Part shown: positions 1-8,578 of the stretch, piece by piece | How positions within the stretch are numbered: position 1 is the stretch's first letter | Layout of the letters: each line of letters starts with the position of its first letter | Program-made: the position numbers and the translations under genes | Assembly: GCA_023229545.1 (NCBI GenBank) | Contig: JALNZB010000009.1 | Span: 29,367 to 93,366, forward strand | DNA length: 64,000 nucleotides | Reading direction: 5' to 3' | Origin: Sulfuritalea sp. | Lineage (GTDB): Bacteria; Pseudomonadota; Gammaproteobacteria; Burkholderiales; Rhodocyclaceae | Notes under the pieces: model-generated | What the model saw: the letters and a program-made list of their open reading frames with translations, nothing else | Database searches by the model: none | What the model was told of the DNA's origin: nothing

Positions 1-14
1 CTTGTCAACTTCAT
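1..14 (-). CDS. 5' end of an unidentified gene (partial)
   Basis: Read on the minus strand, the window edge gives ATG AAG TTG ACA, that is M-K-L-T, preceded by a perfect AGGAGG Shine-Dalgarno (positions 25-20) five bases upstream. Only four codons lie in the window, so no function can be given. The gene is divergent from the binding-protein gene that starts at 495. Confidence 0.5.
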
Positions 15-494
15 GACTACCTCCTGTTGTATCAAAAATCATCAATTTGAAAACCTGGAAGCCTGCTCGACTACTTCAGCATGGTCCCAGACCAGCCTGT
101 TACCCGTGCGCCGTGCTATTGTGGCCTGATATCCCCTGTTTGCTGGCGAAGCCACGTTACCTCGCGGTAACCTGAAATCGATGCCGGCGAGCCTTGCCAT
201 TCACTACCCCCCCCCGCAAGCACGCGCCGGCAAAAGTCGGCGCTGATGATACGGCGCTGCATGCACCTGTTTCGACAGCGCATTCGGAGCACAACTGGCG
301 ATAAACGCATGAAGGGATCGGAGATTCACACTGAGTGCCTGAACAACATGTTGATTAGTTCACTGCGATAACCATGCCACGTCAAGAAATCCACGGGGTT
401 TCAGGGTATTGGGCTTTTCTGCTACCCCTGCCTGGCGGTCGAAAAGGGCAAAGCAGGTTAAGATAGTTACCACACCGTAACGAAAGATATATCC
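15..494. other. intergenic region between divergent genes
   Basis: No convincing gene is seen here. It holds the ribosome binding site of the leftward gene, a run of nine C (207-215), one copy of the dispersed 22-bp repeat (235-256), and a small inverted repeat GTTAC-N6-GTAAC (466-481) just upstream of the binding-protein gene that could be an operator. No strong sigma-70 promoter was recognised. Short ORFs here have no family resemblance. Confidence 0.5.
235..256 (+). repeat. dispersed 22-bp repeat, copy 1
   Basis: Matches the family consensus AGTCGGYGCYG followed by RYGRYRCGGCG at every position; this copy reads GCTGATGATA in the centre. It lies in intergenic DNA. Confidence 0.8.
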
Positions 495-1388
495 ATGACC
501 CAGAACACCACGGATGCGTTACCAAGCAGTAACCGACGCCGCTGGCTGATGGCCGGCGGATGTCTCGCCGCCGCCGGACTGATCGGCCTGTCGCGCAAGG
601 CACACGCCGCGAACAGCAAACTGCGCGTTGGCATGACCCCGGCGTTCCTGCATGATCAGCACAGCCTGCTCGACGAATGGCGCGATTTCATGGCGGCGTC
701 CCTGAAGCGCCCGGTGGAGTTCGTCCAGCGCGACAGCTACCGCGAAACCATGGATCTGCTGCAACTGGAAAAACTGGACTTCGCCTGGATCTGTGACTAC
801 CCGTATCTGCATCTCAAGGAGGTGGTGCGCCTGCTGGCGGTGCCGCTTTATCAGGGGCGGCCGTATTACCAATGTCATGTGATCGTGCGCAAGGACAATA
901 CCGTAGCGCGTTCAATCGCCGATCTCGGGGGCAGCGTGTTTGCCTATGCCGATCCGTACTCGAACACCGGCTATCTGTCGCCGCGTTACGAAATCCGCCA
1001 GTTGGGACGCGATCCCGCCGTTTTCTTTCGCAAGACCTTTTTCACCTGGTCGCATCGCAAGGTGGTCGAGGCGGTTGCCAGCGGACTGGCGCAGGGCGGC
1101 GCGGTGGACAGCTATATCCGGGACACCCTGGTCCACGTCGAGCCGGCGCTGGCCTTGCGCACCCGCGTCATCTGGCGCTCGCCGGAGTATGGTTTCCCGC
1201 CCTTTGTCGCCCATCGCTCGGTCTCCGCCGAGGATTTTCAGCTCATGCAGCGCCACCTGCTCGACACGACAAAAACCGAGGCGGGACGCCGTCTGCTCGC
1301 CCGCCTGCACCTAGATGGGTTCACTGTCGGCAGTCCGGCCCTGTATGAAGGTGTGGCGCGGATGATGCGCGCCTTCGGCGAAGCCTGA
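495..1388 (+). CDS. PhnD-like periplasmic phosphate/phosphonate-type substrate-binding protein
   Basis: A 297-residue protein of the PhnD/SsuA/transferrin-like binding-protein family. The N-terminus has a twin-arginine-type signal (NRRRWLMAGG, then a hydrophobic stretch ending AHA around residue 38), so it is exported to the periplasm. The mature part begins LRVGMTPAFL, and the family pattern of a ligand-dependent two-lobed domain (DFAWICDYPYL, YADPYSNTGYLSPRYE) is clear. No ABC permease or ATPase is nearby. It is followed 8 nt later by a histidine kinase with a periplasmic loop and then by a sigma-54 regulator, so it probably senses a small ligand for that kinase rather than feeding a transporter. 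The ligand cannot be told from the sequence. Confidence 0.8.
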   Translation: MTQNTTDALPSSNRRRWLMAGGCLAAAGLIGLSRKAHAANSKLRVGMTPAFLHDQHSLLDEWRDFMAASLKRPVEFVQRDSYRETMDLLQLEKLDFAWICDYPYLHLKEVVRLLAVPLYQGRPYYQCHVIVRKDNTVARSIADLGGSVFAYADPYSNTGYLSPRYEIRQLGRDPAVFFRKTFFTWSHRKVVEAVASGLAQGGAVDSYIRDTLVHVEPALALRTRVIWRSPEYGFPPFVAHRSVSAEDFQLMQRHLLDTTKTEAGRRLLARLHLDGFTVGSPALYEGVARMMRAFGEA

Positions 1389-1396
1389 ACACCCCG

Positions 1397-2872
1397 ATGC
1401 GCTGGCTGTTCAATCTCTCCTTCCGCCACAAGATTCCGCTGTGGTCCTCGTTCCTGATCGGCTTTTCGATTTTCGTCGTCGGCGCGGCGCTGATGGCGCG
1501 CGCCTATGAGGACATGAAGAGCGCGGTGGTCATCAGCGCCGAAAATCTTGGTCATACGCTCGCGAATACCGTGGCGCCGACATTGTTGCACGACGATACA
1601 TGGCGCGCCTTCGAGATCGTGCGTTCGCCGATCCGCGGCGAATCGACGCATACGCCGGTTGAAGTCGACGCCGTGGTGGTTCTGGGACGGGATCGCCGGG
1701 TCTTTGTCTCCAGCGATCCCGAAACGCTGCCAATGCTGACCGAAGCCGCGAATCTCGGCCCCGACTGGCAACGGTTAAGCGATTGGCTTGTCCCGGAGAC
1801 GAACTGGCCGCTGGTGCTGGAGCCGGATAACTCAAACTATCTCTACCTGGTCCTGCCGATTACCGACAACGACGCGCAACTGGGGCACTTGGTGCTGCGT
1901 TACGCCAAGTCGGTGTTTCATCCCTGGTTCATCGCCGCCAGTTGGCAGGCGGCAGGCATTGGCCTGCTGGTGCTGGCGATCCTGATCCCCATCAACTGGT
2001 ACTGGGCCAGCCGCATGGCGACGCCGCTGGTCGATCTGGCGCGGCGCATGGGCACCATGCCGGAAACCGTACCGCAACCGCTGCCGCCCGACATGTACCC
2101 ATATCATGACGAGCTCGGCCAGTTGTTCCACGCCTACGACCGCATGGTGCTGGCGCTGCGCGACAAGGCCGCACTTGAAAACGAAATGGTCAAGTCGGAA
2201 CGGCTGGCCGCGATCGGCCAGCTCACCGCCGGCATCGCCCACGAAATCAACAACCCGCTGGCCGGGCTGATCACAGCCATCGACACGCTCAAGCTGCGGC
2301 GCGATCTCGATCCGCGCGCGATGCGCCACCTCGATCTGATCGATCGCGGTCTGATGCAGATTCGCGATACCGTCGCCGCGCTGCTGGTGCAGACCAAGGT
2401 GCAGGCTCGACCGCTGAACCAGCACGACCTGGAGGATATTCGCACCCTGATCCAGCCGCAGATCAGCAAGCGCCACATCCGGCTCGACTGGTCGGCCAAG
2501 ATGCCAGATGAGTTACCGGCGCCGGCCAGTCTGGTGCGCCAGATTCTCATCAACCTGTTGCTCAACGCCGTGCAGGCGGCGACCGACGGCGGCCACGTGA
2601 GTCTATGGCTGGGCCGCAAGGACGACTCGGAATCCTGCCTGTCGATTGTGGTCTGCAACGACGGGGCTCTCCTCGACGAAGAACGGCTTGCCCATTTGTT
2701 CGAGCCGTTCTCGACCACTCGCGCCGGCGGGCACGGCCTCGGGCTGTGGATGACCTACCAGATCGTGACTCAGCTTGAAGGCCGCATTTCCGCGCGGAAT
2801 ATCGACGACCGGGTCGAGTTCGTGGTCAACCTGCCTCTTGGAGAAAATTCATGCAGCACCGCATCGGCCTGA
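1397..2872 (+). CDS. membrane sensor histidine kinase (NtrB/DctB-like)
   Basis: A 491-residue kinase. It has a first membrane segment near residues 15-35, a periplasmic sensor loop, a second membrane segment around 180-200 (GIGLLVLAILIPINW), a HAMP-like linker, and a HisKA domain with the phospho-acceptor His282 in IAHEINNP. A HATPase domain follows with an N-box (LINLLLNAVQAA) and a G-box (GGHGLGLWMTYQIV). The HEINNPL type of H-box is typical of kinases that partner NtrC-family regulators. The end of the gene overlaps the regulator start by 22 nt, so the two are translationally coupled. The upstream PhnD-like protein probably docks on the periplasmic loop. Confidence 0.9.
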   Translation: MRWLFNLSFRHKIPLWSSFLIGFSIFVVGAALMARAYEDMKSAVVISAENLGHTLANTVAPTLLHDDTWRAFEIVRSPIRGESTHTPVEVDAVVVLGRDRRVFVSSDPETLPMLTEAANLGPDWQRLSDWLVPETNWPLVLEPDNSNYLYLVLPITDNDAQLGHLVLRYAKSVFHPWFIAASWQAAGIGLLVLAILIPINWYWASRMATPLVDLARRMGTMPETVPQPLPPDMYPYHDELGQLFHAYDRMVLALRDKAALENEMVKSERLAAIGQLTAGIAHEINNPLAGLITAIDTLKLRRDLDPRAMRHLDLIDRGLMQIRDTVAALLVQTKVQARPLNQHDLEDIRTLIQPQISKRHIRLDWSAKMPDELPAPASLVRQILINLLLNAVQAATDGGHVSLWLGRKDDSESCLSIVVCNDGALLDEERLAHLFEPFSTTRAGGHGLGLWMTYQIVTQLEGRISARNIDDRVEFVVNLPLGENSCSTASA

Positions 2873-4167
2873 TCGAGGACGACCCCATCATAGGCGAGGC
2901 GCTTTCCGAGCGACTCGACTTCGAGGGTTTCACCTGCGACTGGTTCCGCGACGGCAAATCCGCCCGGCGCGGCCTCGGCCAGCGCCGCTACAGCGTGGTG
3001 GTCAGCGACATCAATCTGCCGGACATCAGTGGCGAACAGTTGTTCAGCGATCTGCTCGCCAGCGGACTGTCCCTCGCCCCGTTCATTTTCATCACCGGCT
3101 ACGGCGCCATCGATCAGGCGGTGCGCCTGCTTAAACTGGGCGCCCAAGACTACGTCACCAAACCCTTCAACGTCGGCGAACTGATCGCCAAGATACGCGG
3201 ACTGTGCGAGCGCCAGCAGCCCGCGGCGGATGCCGATGCCATACTCGGCATATCGCCGCCGATGCGGCATATCGAGGCGCTGCTGCCGCGCCTGGCCGCC
3301 AGCCGCAGCGCGGTGCTGATTTCCGGCGAATCCGGCGTCGGCAAGGAGCATGTGGCGCGCGCGCTGCATCGCGCCGGCGACCCGGAAGAGAGGACGCCTT
3401 TCGTCGCCGTGAATTGCGGCGCGATTCCGGAAAACCTGATCGAGTCGGAACTCTTCGGCCACGACAAGGGCGCCTTCACCGGCGCCGACCGCGAGCGACG
3501 CGGCGTCTTCGAGCAGGCCGACGGCGGCTCGCTGTTCCTCGACGAGATCGGCGAAATGCCGCCCACGATGCAGGTCAAGCTGCTGCGCGCGATCCAGGAT
3601 CGGGCGGTGGTTCGCGTCGGCGGTTCCACGCCGCGCAAGGTAGACATCCGGCTGATGTGCGCCACGCACCACGACCTCAAGGCCATGGTCGAGCAAGGCA
3701 GTTTCCGCGAGGATTTGTATTACCGCATCCACGTCATCCACTTGCACGTGCCTCCGCTGCGCGAACGACAGGAAGACATTCTCTGGCTGGCGGCGCGCTT
3801 TCTCGACCAGCATGCGAGCAGGGGCGAAGCCCGTCGCACGCTGACCGCCGATTCGGAACGCGCCCTGGCAAGCTATCCGTGGCCGGGCAATGTGCGCGAG
3901 TTGCAGCATTGTCTCGAACGAGCCAAGGTCCTGTCGCTGACATCGTCACTGAACGCCGAGAACCTGTTCGGCGGCGACTGGTCGCCGACCGAAGACGATG
4001 CGCTGCGCAAACCGCTCAGCGATCACCTGCAGGAATGCGAGCGCGCCTACATCCGGCGTGCGCTGACCGAGTGCGACGGCCGCATCGCCGACACAGCCAC
4101 CCTGCTCGGCATCAGCCGCAAGAATCTATGGGAAAAAATGCGCAAGCTGGAGATGGCCGAAGGCTGA
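2851..4167 (+). CDS. sigma-54-dependent response regulator (NtrC family)
   Basis: A 438-residue regulator in three parts. A receiver domain (residues 1-120) carries the phospho-acceptor Asp53 (SDINLPD) and Lys in TKPF. An AAA+ sigma-54 activation domain follows, with Walker A GESGVGKE (159-166), the sigma-54 contact loop GAFTGA (near 207) and Walker [11 protein letters not shown] Fis-type helix-turn-helix lies at the C-terminus ([16 protein letters not shown]). All motifs are intact, so it should activate sigma-54 promoters when phosphorylated by the preceding kinase. Its target genes are not obvious here; the next gene is convergent. Confidence 0.92.
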   Translation: MQHRIGLIEDDPIIGEALSERLDFEGFTCDWFRDGKSARRGLGQRRYSVVVSDINLPDISGEQLFSDLLASGLSLAPFIFITGYGAIDQAVRLLKLGAQDYVTKPFNVGELIAKIRGLCERQQPAADADAILGISPPMRHIEALLPRLAASRSAVLISGESGVGKEHVARALHRAGDPEERTPFVAVNCGAIPENLIESELFGHDKGAFTGADRERRGVFEQADGGSLFLDEIGEMPPTMQVKLLRAIQDRAVVRVGGSTPRKVDIRLMCATHHDLKAMVEQGSFREDLYYRIHVIHLHVPPLRERQEDILWLAARFLDQHASRGEARRTLTADSERALASYPWPGNVRELQHCLERAKVLSLTSSLNAENLFGGDWSPTEDDALRKPLSDHLQECERAYIRRALTECDGRIADTATLLGISRKNLWEKMRKLEMAEG

Positions 4168-4198
4168 AGCTCTCTCTCCGGCCCGCGCAGTAGATTTC

Positions 4199-4960
4199 TC
4201 AGGCCTTGGCCGGTTTCACCGCGCGGTGGAATCCCAGCATGCCGTAGAACACCGTATCCACCGTCACATCGACGTAGCCCAGTTCGCGCAGCACGATCGA
4301 CATCTCCTCGGCGGTGTAGAACAGTTCCAGCGCGTCGATGAAGTACTGCTTGAACTTGGTCGCGGCGGGACTGCTGCCGACGATGAAACTGGTGAAATTC
4401 AGGCAGGCCTTGAGATAGGTGTAATAGAGCGTTTTCACGATCGCGTTCTGCGGGCGCAGCATGTCGGAATGGTGAAAATGTCCACCGGGCTTGAGCACCC
4501 GCAGGATTTCGCTGAACACTTCGCGCACCCGCAGGTGGCGCGAAGCGAATTGCAGCGTGACGACGTCGAAATGGTTGTCGGGGAAGGGCAGCTTATGCAC
4601 GTCGCCGATGGTGCTCTTGATGTTAAAACCCAGCGCGGCGGCGCGCTGCTGGCCGACGGTCTGCATGGCGGCGCTGCGATCCATGGCATGCACATCCAGC
4701 GTCGGCTCGCGCTTGAGCAGGGCTATGCCGATGGCGTTGGTGCCGCCGCAGACATCCAGCACCTTCTGCTTCGGTTGCAGATCGACCGAGCGCATAAAGC
4801 GCCGGAGAAAGCTGCCCCACAGGCCCAGAGCGGCGATTTGATTGCCCCGGTCATAGTAAGGGGCGATGTCCGCAAACGCATCGTTCAGCTCATTGGTCCA
4901 GACATCGCTGAAACGTTGTTCGCGTACCGCCTCGCGAGCGGCAAGTGGGGGTGGCACCAT
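4199..4960 (-). CDS. UbiE-like class I SAM-dependent methyltransferase
   Basis: A 253-residue methyltransferase resembling UbiE/COQ5. Residues 25-40 read APYYDRGNQIAALGLW, like the Y-D-x-x-N start of UbiE. SAM motif I is VLDVCGGTNAIGIAL, where the usual G-x-G-T-G is partly changed, followed by an acidic residue in HAMDRS and a post-[17 protein letters not shown]. It is a paralogue of the true UbiE encoded at 26479, from which it is clearly diverged. The substrate is unknown; quinone or another polyketide/isoprenoid ring is a guess. It stands alone, with a GGAG-like ribosome site upstream. Confidence 0.75.
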   Translation of the reverse strand: MVPPPLAAREAVREQRFSDVWTNELNDAFADIAPYYDRGNQIAALGLWGSFLRRFMRSVDLQPKQKVLDVCGGTNAIGIALLKREPTLDVHAMDRSAAMQTVGQQRAAALGFNIKSTIGDVHKLPFPDNHFDVVTLQFASRHLRVREVFSEILRVLKPGGHFHHSDMLRPQNAIVKTLYYTYLKACLNFTSFIVGSSPAATKFKQYFIDALELFYTAEEMSIVLRELGYVDVTVDTVFYGMLGFHRAVKPAKA

Positions 4961-5081
4961 TGTGGCTTTCTCCGTGGGGAATTGAATCGCTTCGGTTCGA
5001 GGCCGGCAAGTTAGCGCCTGCGGCGGTCGGCTGTCAAGTCTGTCGGAACGCCAGCGAAAAAGTCGGTGCCGACATTCTCGA

Positions 5082-6425
5082 TCATTCTTGTGCGCGGGAT
5101 ATCCGCAGGAAATAGCCCAGCACGCCTGCGCCGGCCAACGCCAGGCTCGCCGTAGCCGCGATCCAGAACCCCGCTGCGCCCAGCGGCGGACCGAAGGTAT
5201 CGGTCAGGCCGAGCAGATAACCGCCGCCCAAGCCCACACCCCATAGCGCGACGGCATAAATCACCATCGGCGCCGTGGCGCGCTTGTAGCCGCGCAGCAC
5301 CTGGGCCATGACCGCCTGCACGGCGTCGGCCAGGTGATAGAGGGCGACGATGCCGAGCAGCGTCGCGGCGGTGGCGGCGACCTGCGCATCGGTGGTGTAG
5401 GCGCGCGCCAGCGGCGCGGCGCCGAGCCAGATCGCCGTGCCAAGAATCATCGCGGCGGCGCAGCCGACGGCCAGGCCGAGCAAACCGGCGTGTCGCGAGC
5501 GCCGACTATCTCCGGCGCCCAGCGCCTGCCCTACCACGACGCCGGTGGCACTGCCCAGTGCCAGCGGCACCATGAAGACGAACACCGCAATGTTGGCGGC
5601 AATCTGATGGGCGGCGGAAATTTCCGGGCCGAGCCGGGCGATGAACAGCGCCATGAAGGTGAAGGCGGTGACATCGACGAGGAAAGTAGCGCCCATCGGC
5701 AAACCCAGCGCCATCAACTCGCGCAGGGCGGACAGGCGCGGCGGATCGAAACGGGCGAAGACAGCATACGGCGCGTATTCGGCGTCGCGCCGGCACCAGG
5801 CCCAGGCCAGCGCGGTCATGGTCCACGCGATGGTGGCGGACGACCAGCCGCAGCCGGCGGCGCCCATGACCGGAAAGCCGAAATGGCCGTACATGAACAC
5901 CCAGTTGAGCGGCGCTTTCAAGGCCAAGCCCAGCAGGTTGAAGACCATCACCGGGCGCGGCCAGCCGATGCCGGTGGTGAAGCCGAAGAAGACGCGGAAG
6001 AACAGCGCGCCCGGCGCCGCCCAGGCCATGCCATCGAGATAGGCGCGCACTTTCAGGTCGACCTCGGGCGTCAGGCGCGAAAAACTCAACAGCGGATCGG
6101 GATGTTTGAGGACGACCACCGCGATCACCGACAAGGCCAGCGCCAGCCAGGCGCATTGGCGCACGTCGGCGCCGATTTCCTCGAAGCGACCGGCGCCGAA
6201 ATGATGCGACACCACCGGGGCGAGGGCCAGCAACACACCCATGGCGGTGACGAAAATCGTGGCGTAGATGCTGGTGCCGATGCCCACCGCAGCAAGATCG
6301 AGGGATGAAAGCCGACCGGCCATCAAGGTGTCGATCACGCCATTGGCCATCACCGCCGCCTGGGCGATCAGCACGGGCCAGGCGAGGTGCAACAGTTCGC
6401 GGGGAAGGGAACGTGGGGCGGTCAT
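5082..6425 (-). CDS. MATE family multidrug/Na+ efflux transporter
   Basis: A 447-residue integral membrane protein with about twelve predicted helices. It starts ELLHLAWPVLIAQAAVMANG and then VIDTLMAGRLSSLDLAAVGIG, the conserved MATE/NorM opening. The second half repeats the pattern (LGLPMGATFLVDVTAFTF, then ALGSATGVVVGQALGAGD). Length and topology fit NorM-type exporters that extrude cationic compounds in exchange for Na+ or H+. It lies 36 nt downstream of the TPM gene on the same strand and could be read from it, though no functional link is evident. A degenerate copy of the dispersed repeat lies in frame near 5486-5507. Confidence 0.9.
   Translation of the reverse strand: MTAPRSLPRELLHLAWPVLIAQAAVMANGVIDTLMAGRLSSLDLAAVGIGTSIYATIFVTAMGVLLALAPVVSHHFGAGRFEEIGADVRQCAWLALALSVIAVVVLKHPDPLLSFSRLTPEVDLKVRAYLDGMAWAAPGALFFRVFFGFTTGIGWPRPVMVFNLLGLALKAPLNWVFMYGHFGFPVMGAAGCGWSSATIAWTMTALAWAWCRRDAEYAPYAVFARFDPPRLSALRELMALGLPMGATFLVDVTAFTFMALFIARLGPEISAAHQIAANIAVFVFMVPLALGSATGVVVGQALGAGDSRRSRHAGLLGLAVGCAAAMILGTAIWLGAAPLARAYTTDAQVAATAATLLGIVALYHLADAVQAVMAQVLRGYKRATAPMVIYAVALWGVGLGGGYLLGLTDTFGPPLGAAGFWIAATASLALAGAGVLGYFLRISRAQE
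5486..5507 (-). repeat. dispersed 22-bp repeat, degenerate copy
   Basis: On the minus strand this differs from the repeat family at two positions, both G to C, inside the MATE transporter gene. It closely matches the copy at 9846, including flanking AT bases. It may be a decayed copy, or chance similarity in GC-rich coding DNA. Confidence 0.4.
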
Positions 6426-6461
6426 GCGCGCAGTCTAGCCGACGGCGCAACGCCAGCCGGG

Positions 6462-6959
6462 CTAGAGCATCAAGGGCTGATCCGGCAATTCGTTGGGGTT
6501 CTGGTCGCTTGCGGGAAAGTGGTGCGCCAGCAGGCTTCCGGCTTGCGCCACGGCCCGCAGCGCGCCGATTTTCCATTCGCCGCGACGAAAGTGCGCTTCC
6601 ATGTCGCGGCAGATCGCATCCCATTCAGCTTGCGCCACGCGCGCCGCGATGCCGCGGTCGGCGAGGATTTCGACGCGACGGTCGACCAGTTGCACGTAGA
6701 TCAGGATGCCGGAGTTTTCCTTCGTGTCCCAGACGCGCAAGCGGGCGAACAATTTCTCGGCCCGCGCTCTGGGCGGCAGGTCGCGCCACAGCACCGACAG
6801 CGGCAAGGAGCTTTCGACAACGAAGCGCAATTCACCGCGATGCGATTTTTCGCAGACCGCGATGGCCTCGCCGATGGCCGCCCGGTCGGCGCGTGAAAAT
6901 ACCCGTCGCAGCCACCAGGCCGGCAGCAACAGATGTTTCAGAAAACGCGTCAGTTTCAT
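6462..6959 (-). CDS. TPM domain protein (YgcG-like, membrane-less)
   Basis: A 165-residue protein. The start is taken at MKLTRFLKHLLLP, one base after the stop of the preceding TPM gene; an upstream in-frame extension would overlap that gene. The TPM domain covers most of the protein (AIGEAIAVCEKSHRGELRFVV; IYVQLVDRRVEILADRGIAARV), a fold seen in TLP18.3/Psb32-type proteins. It is short, lacks the glycine-rich tail of its neighbour, and keeps the R-x-V-E-I-L-A-D-R-G core. The order LemA, long TPM, short TPM is a recurring bacterial cluster, probably working at the cell envelope. The biochemical role is not established. Confidence 0.8.
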   Translation of the reverse strand: MKLTRFLKHLLLPAWWLRRVFSRADRAAIGEAIAVCEKSHRGELRFVVESSLPLSVLWRDLPPRARAEKLFARLRVWDTKENSGILIYVQLVDRRVEILADRGIAARVAQAEWDAICRDMEAHFRRGEWKIGALRAVAQAGSLLAHHFPASDQNPNELPDQPLML

Positions 6960-6960
6960 G

Positions 6961-7812
6961 TCACCAGTTCCCCGAAGCGCCGCCGCCGCCGAAGCTGCCG
7001 CCACCGCCTGAAAATCCGCCGCCGGACGAGGAGCCGCCAAAGCCGCCCCTGCCGCCGCCGGAGAACAGGTTCACGAAGGAAAGCAGGAAGATCAGCACGC
7101 CCGCGCCGATGGCGAGGGCCAGCGAACCGAAGACCATGAAGCCGAGCCAGCCGCCGATGGCCGCCGCCGCGAGCGAACCGAGCAGGCCGAACATCATGCG
7201 CAGCACGCCGCCGGCGACGAGCGTCATGAACAGCCAGGAAATCCAGTCCAGATGCTCGCCGCCCGCGTCTTGCCGCGCCACGGCGGGCGCCGTATCGATG
7301 GCCGCTGCCGCTCCGGATGCCGGCCCGCCGATGGCCTGGTCGAGCGCCTCGATGGCGGCGCGCAGGCCGCCGAAGAAATCATTCTGCTTGAAGGCCGGCG
7401 TCATGCGCTCGGCGATGATGCGTTTGGCAATCGCATCGGGAATCGCGCCCTCCAGTCCATAGCCGACCTCGATGCGCATCTTGCGGTCGTTCTTGGCGAC
7501 GATGACGATGACGCCGTTGTCGATGCCCTTGTGGCCGACCTTCCAGGCCTCGGCCAGACGAATGCCAAATTGCTCGATGGTCTCGGGCTGAATAGTCGGC
7601 AGCAGCAGCACGGCGATTTGCGCGCGACCCGCCCTGTCGATGGCGGCCAGTTGCGCTTCGAGCCGCCCGCGCTGCGTGGCATCGAGCGTCGCCGTCAAAT
7701 CGGTGACGCGCGCCGTCAAGCCGGGCAGCAGCACCGGCTCCGCCGCCCAGCCGATGGCCGGCAGCAAGGCCAGCCAGAGCAGCGTCAGCAGACCGGCGCA
7801 AGCGCGACGCAC
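6961..7812 (-). CDS. TPM domain membrane protein, YgcG family
   Basis: A 283-residue protein with a GTG start directly after the LemA stop codon. It has a signal peptide (residues 1-23, ending GWA), a periplasmic TPM domain (about 30-165, with IAVLLLPTI and VGYGLEGAIPDAIAKRII) and two hydrophobic segments around 190-245. The tail is very rich in glycine and serine and ends GASGNW, the typical YgcG-family finish. The spacing to both neighbours is at most one base, so lemA and the two TPM genes form a tight operon. The family is linked to envelope maintenance, but its activity is unknown. Confidence 0.85.
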   Translation of the reverse strand: MRRACAGLLTLLWLALLPAIGWAAEPVLLPGLTARVTDLTATLDATQRGRLEAQLAAIDRAGRAQIAVLLLPTIQPETIEQFGIRLAEAWKVGHKGIDNGVIVIVAKNDRKMRIEVGYGLEGAIPDAIAKRIIAERMTPAFKQNDFFGGLRAAIEALDQAIGGPASGAAAAIDTAPAVARQDAGGEHLDWISWLFMTLVAGGVLRMMFGLLGSLAAAAIGGWLGFMVFGSLALAIGAGVLIFLLSFVNLFSGGGRGGFGGSSSGGGFSGGGGSFGGGGASGNW

Positions 7813-8475
7813 TTAGTAATAACCGGGAGCACCAGGCGCGGCAGGGGCGGGAGCGGCGGCGGGTGCAGTGGCGGGCTTGCCGGCCGGCGCGTCGAACTTG
7901 ATCGCCGGCGGCGCCGAAATCGCCTTCTCGTCCTCGACCGTGAAGTTGGCCTTGGTCTTCCAGCCCATGACGCCCGCCGTCAGGCTGTTGGGGAAGGTGC
8001 GCACGGAGACGTTGTACTCCTGCACCGTCTTGATGTAACGGTTGCGCGCCACGGTGATGCGGTTCTCGGTGCCTTCCACCTGCGCCTGCAAGTCGCGGAA
8101 ATTGGCGTCGGCCTTGAGCTGCGGATAGTTCTCGGCCACCACCAGCAGCCGCGACAGCGCACCGCCCAGATCGCCCTGGGCCTTCTGGAACTTGGCGAAG
8201 GCAGCCGGGTCATTGACCAGCTCCGGCGTCGCCTTCAGCCCGGCGACATTGGCCCGCGCCTCGGTGACCCGCGTCAGCACGTCCTTCTCGTGGCTGGCAT
8301 AGCCCTGCACCACGGAAACCAGATTGGGAATCAGGTCGGCGCGGCGTTTGTACTGGTTCAGCACTTCGGACCAGGAGGCATTCACCGCCTCATCGTTGAT
8401 CTGGATCTGGTTGTAGCCGCAGCCGGAGAGCAGGGAAGCCGCAAGGGCAAGCACGGCAAAGAGACGCATACGCAT
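7813..8475 (-). CDS. lemA: LemA family lipoprotein
   Basis: A 220-residue protein starting MRMRLFAVLALAASLL with lipobox LLSGC, so probably a lipoprotein. The start at 8475 is favoured by a GGAGG site eight bases upstream and by the signal peptide. The LemA core is clear: NQIQINDEAVNASWSEV, then QYKRRADLIPNLVSVVQGYA, then ENYPQLKADANFRDLQ. The C-terminus is a 30-residue proline/alanine tail (APAGKPATAPAAAPAPAAPG). It is first in an operon with two TPM proteins, the usual partners of LemA. LemA forms a helical bundle; its role is not settled. Confidence 0.92.
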   Translation of the reverse strand: MRMRLFAVLALAASLLSGCGYNQIQINDEAVNASWSEVLNQYKRRADLIPNLVSVVQGYASHEKDVLTRVTEARANVAGLKATPELVNDPAAFAKFQKAQGDLGGALSRLLVVAENYPQLKADANFRDLQAQVEGTENRITVARNRYIKTVQEYNVSVRTFPNSLTAGVMGWKTKANFTVEDEKAISAPPAIKFDAPAGKPATAPAAAPAPAAPGAPGYY

Positions 8476-8578
8476 GGAAAACCTCCATCGATATAAGGGC
8501 AACAGTCGAGAATATGGCGGCGACGCATTGCGATTGCAAGGGGCAGGGTTTCTTACCGTGACGGGCTCCGCCAGCGCT

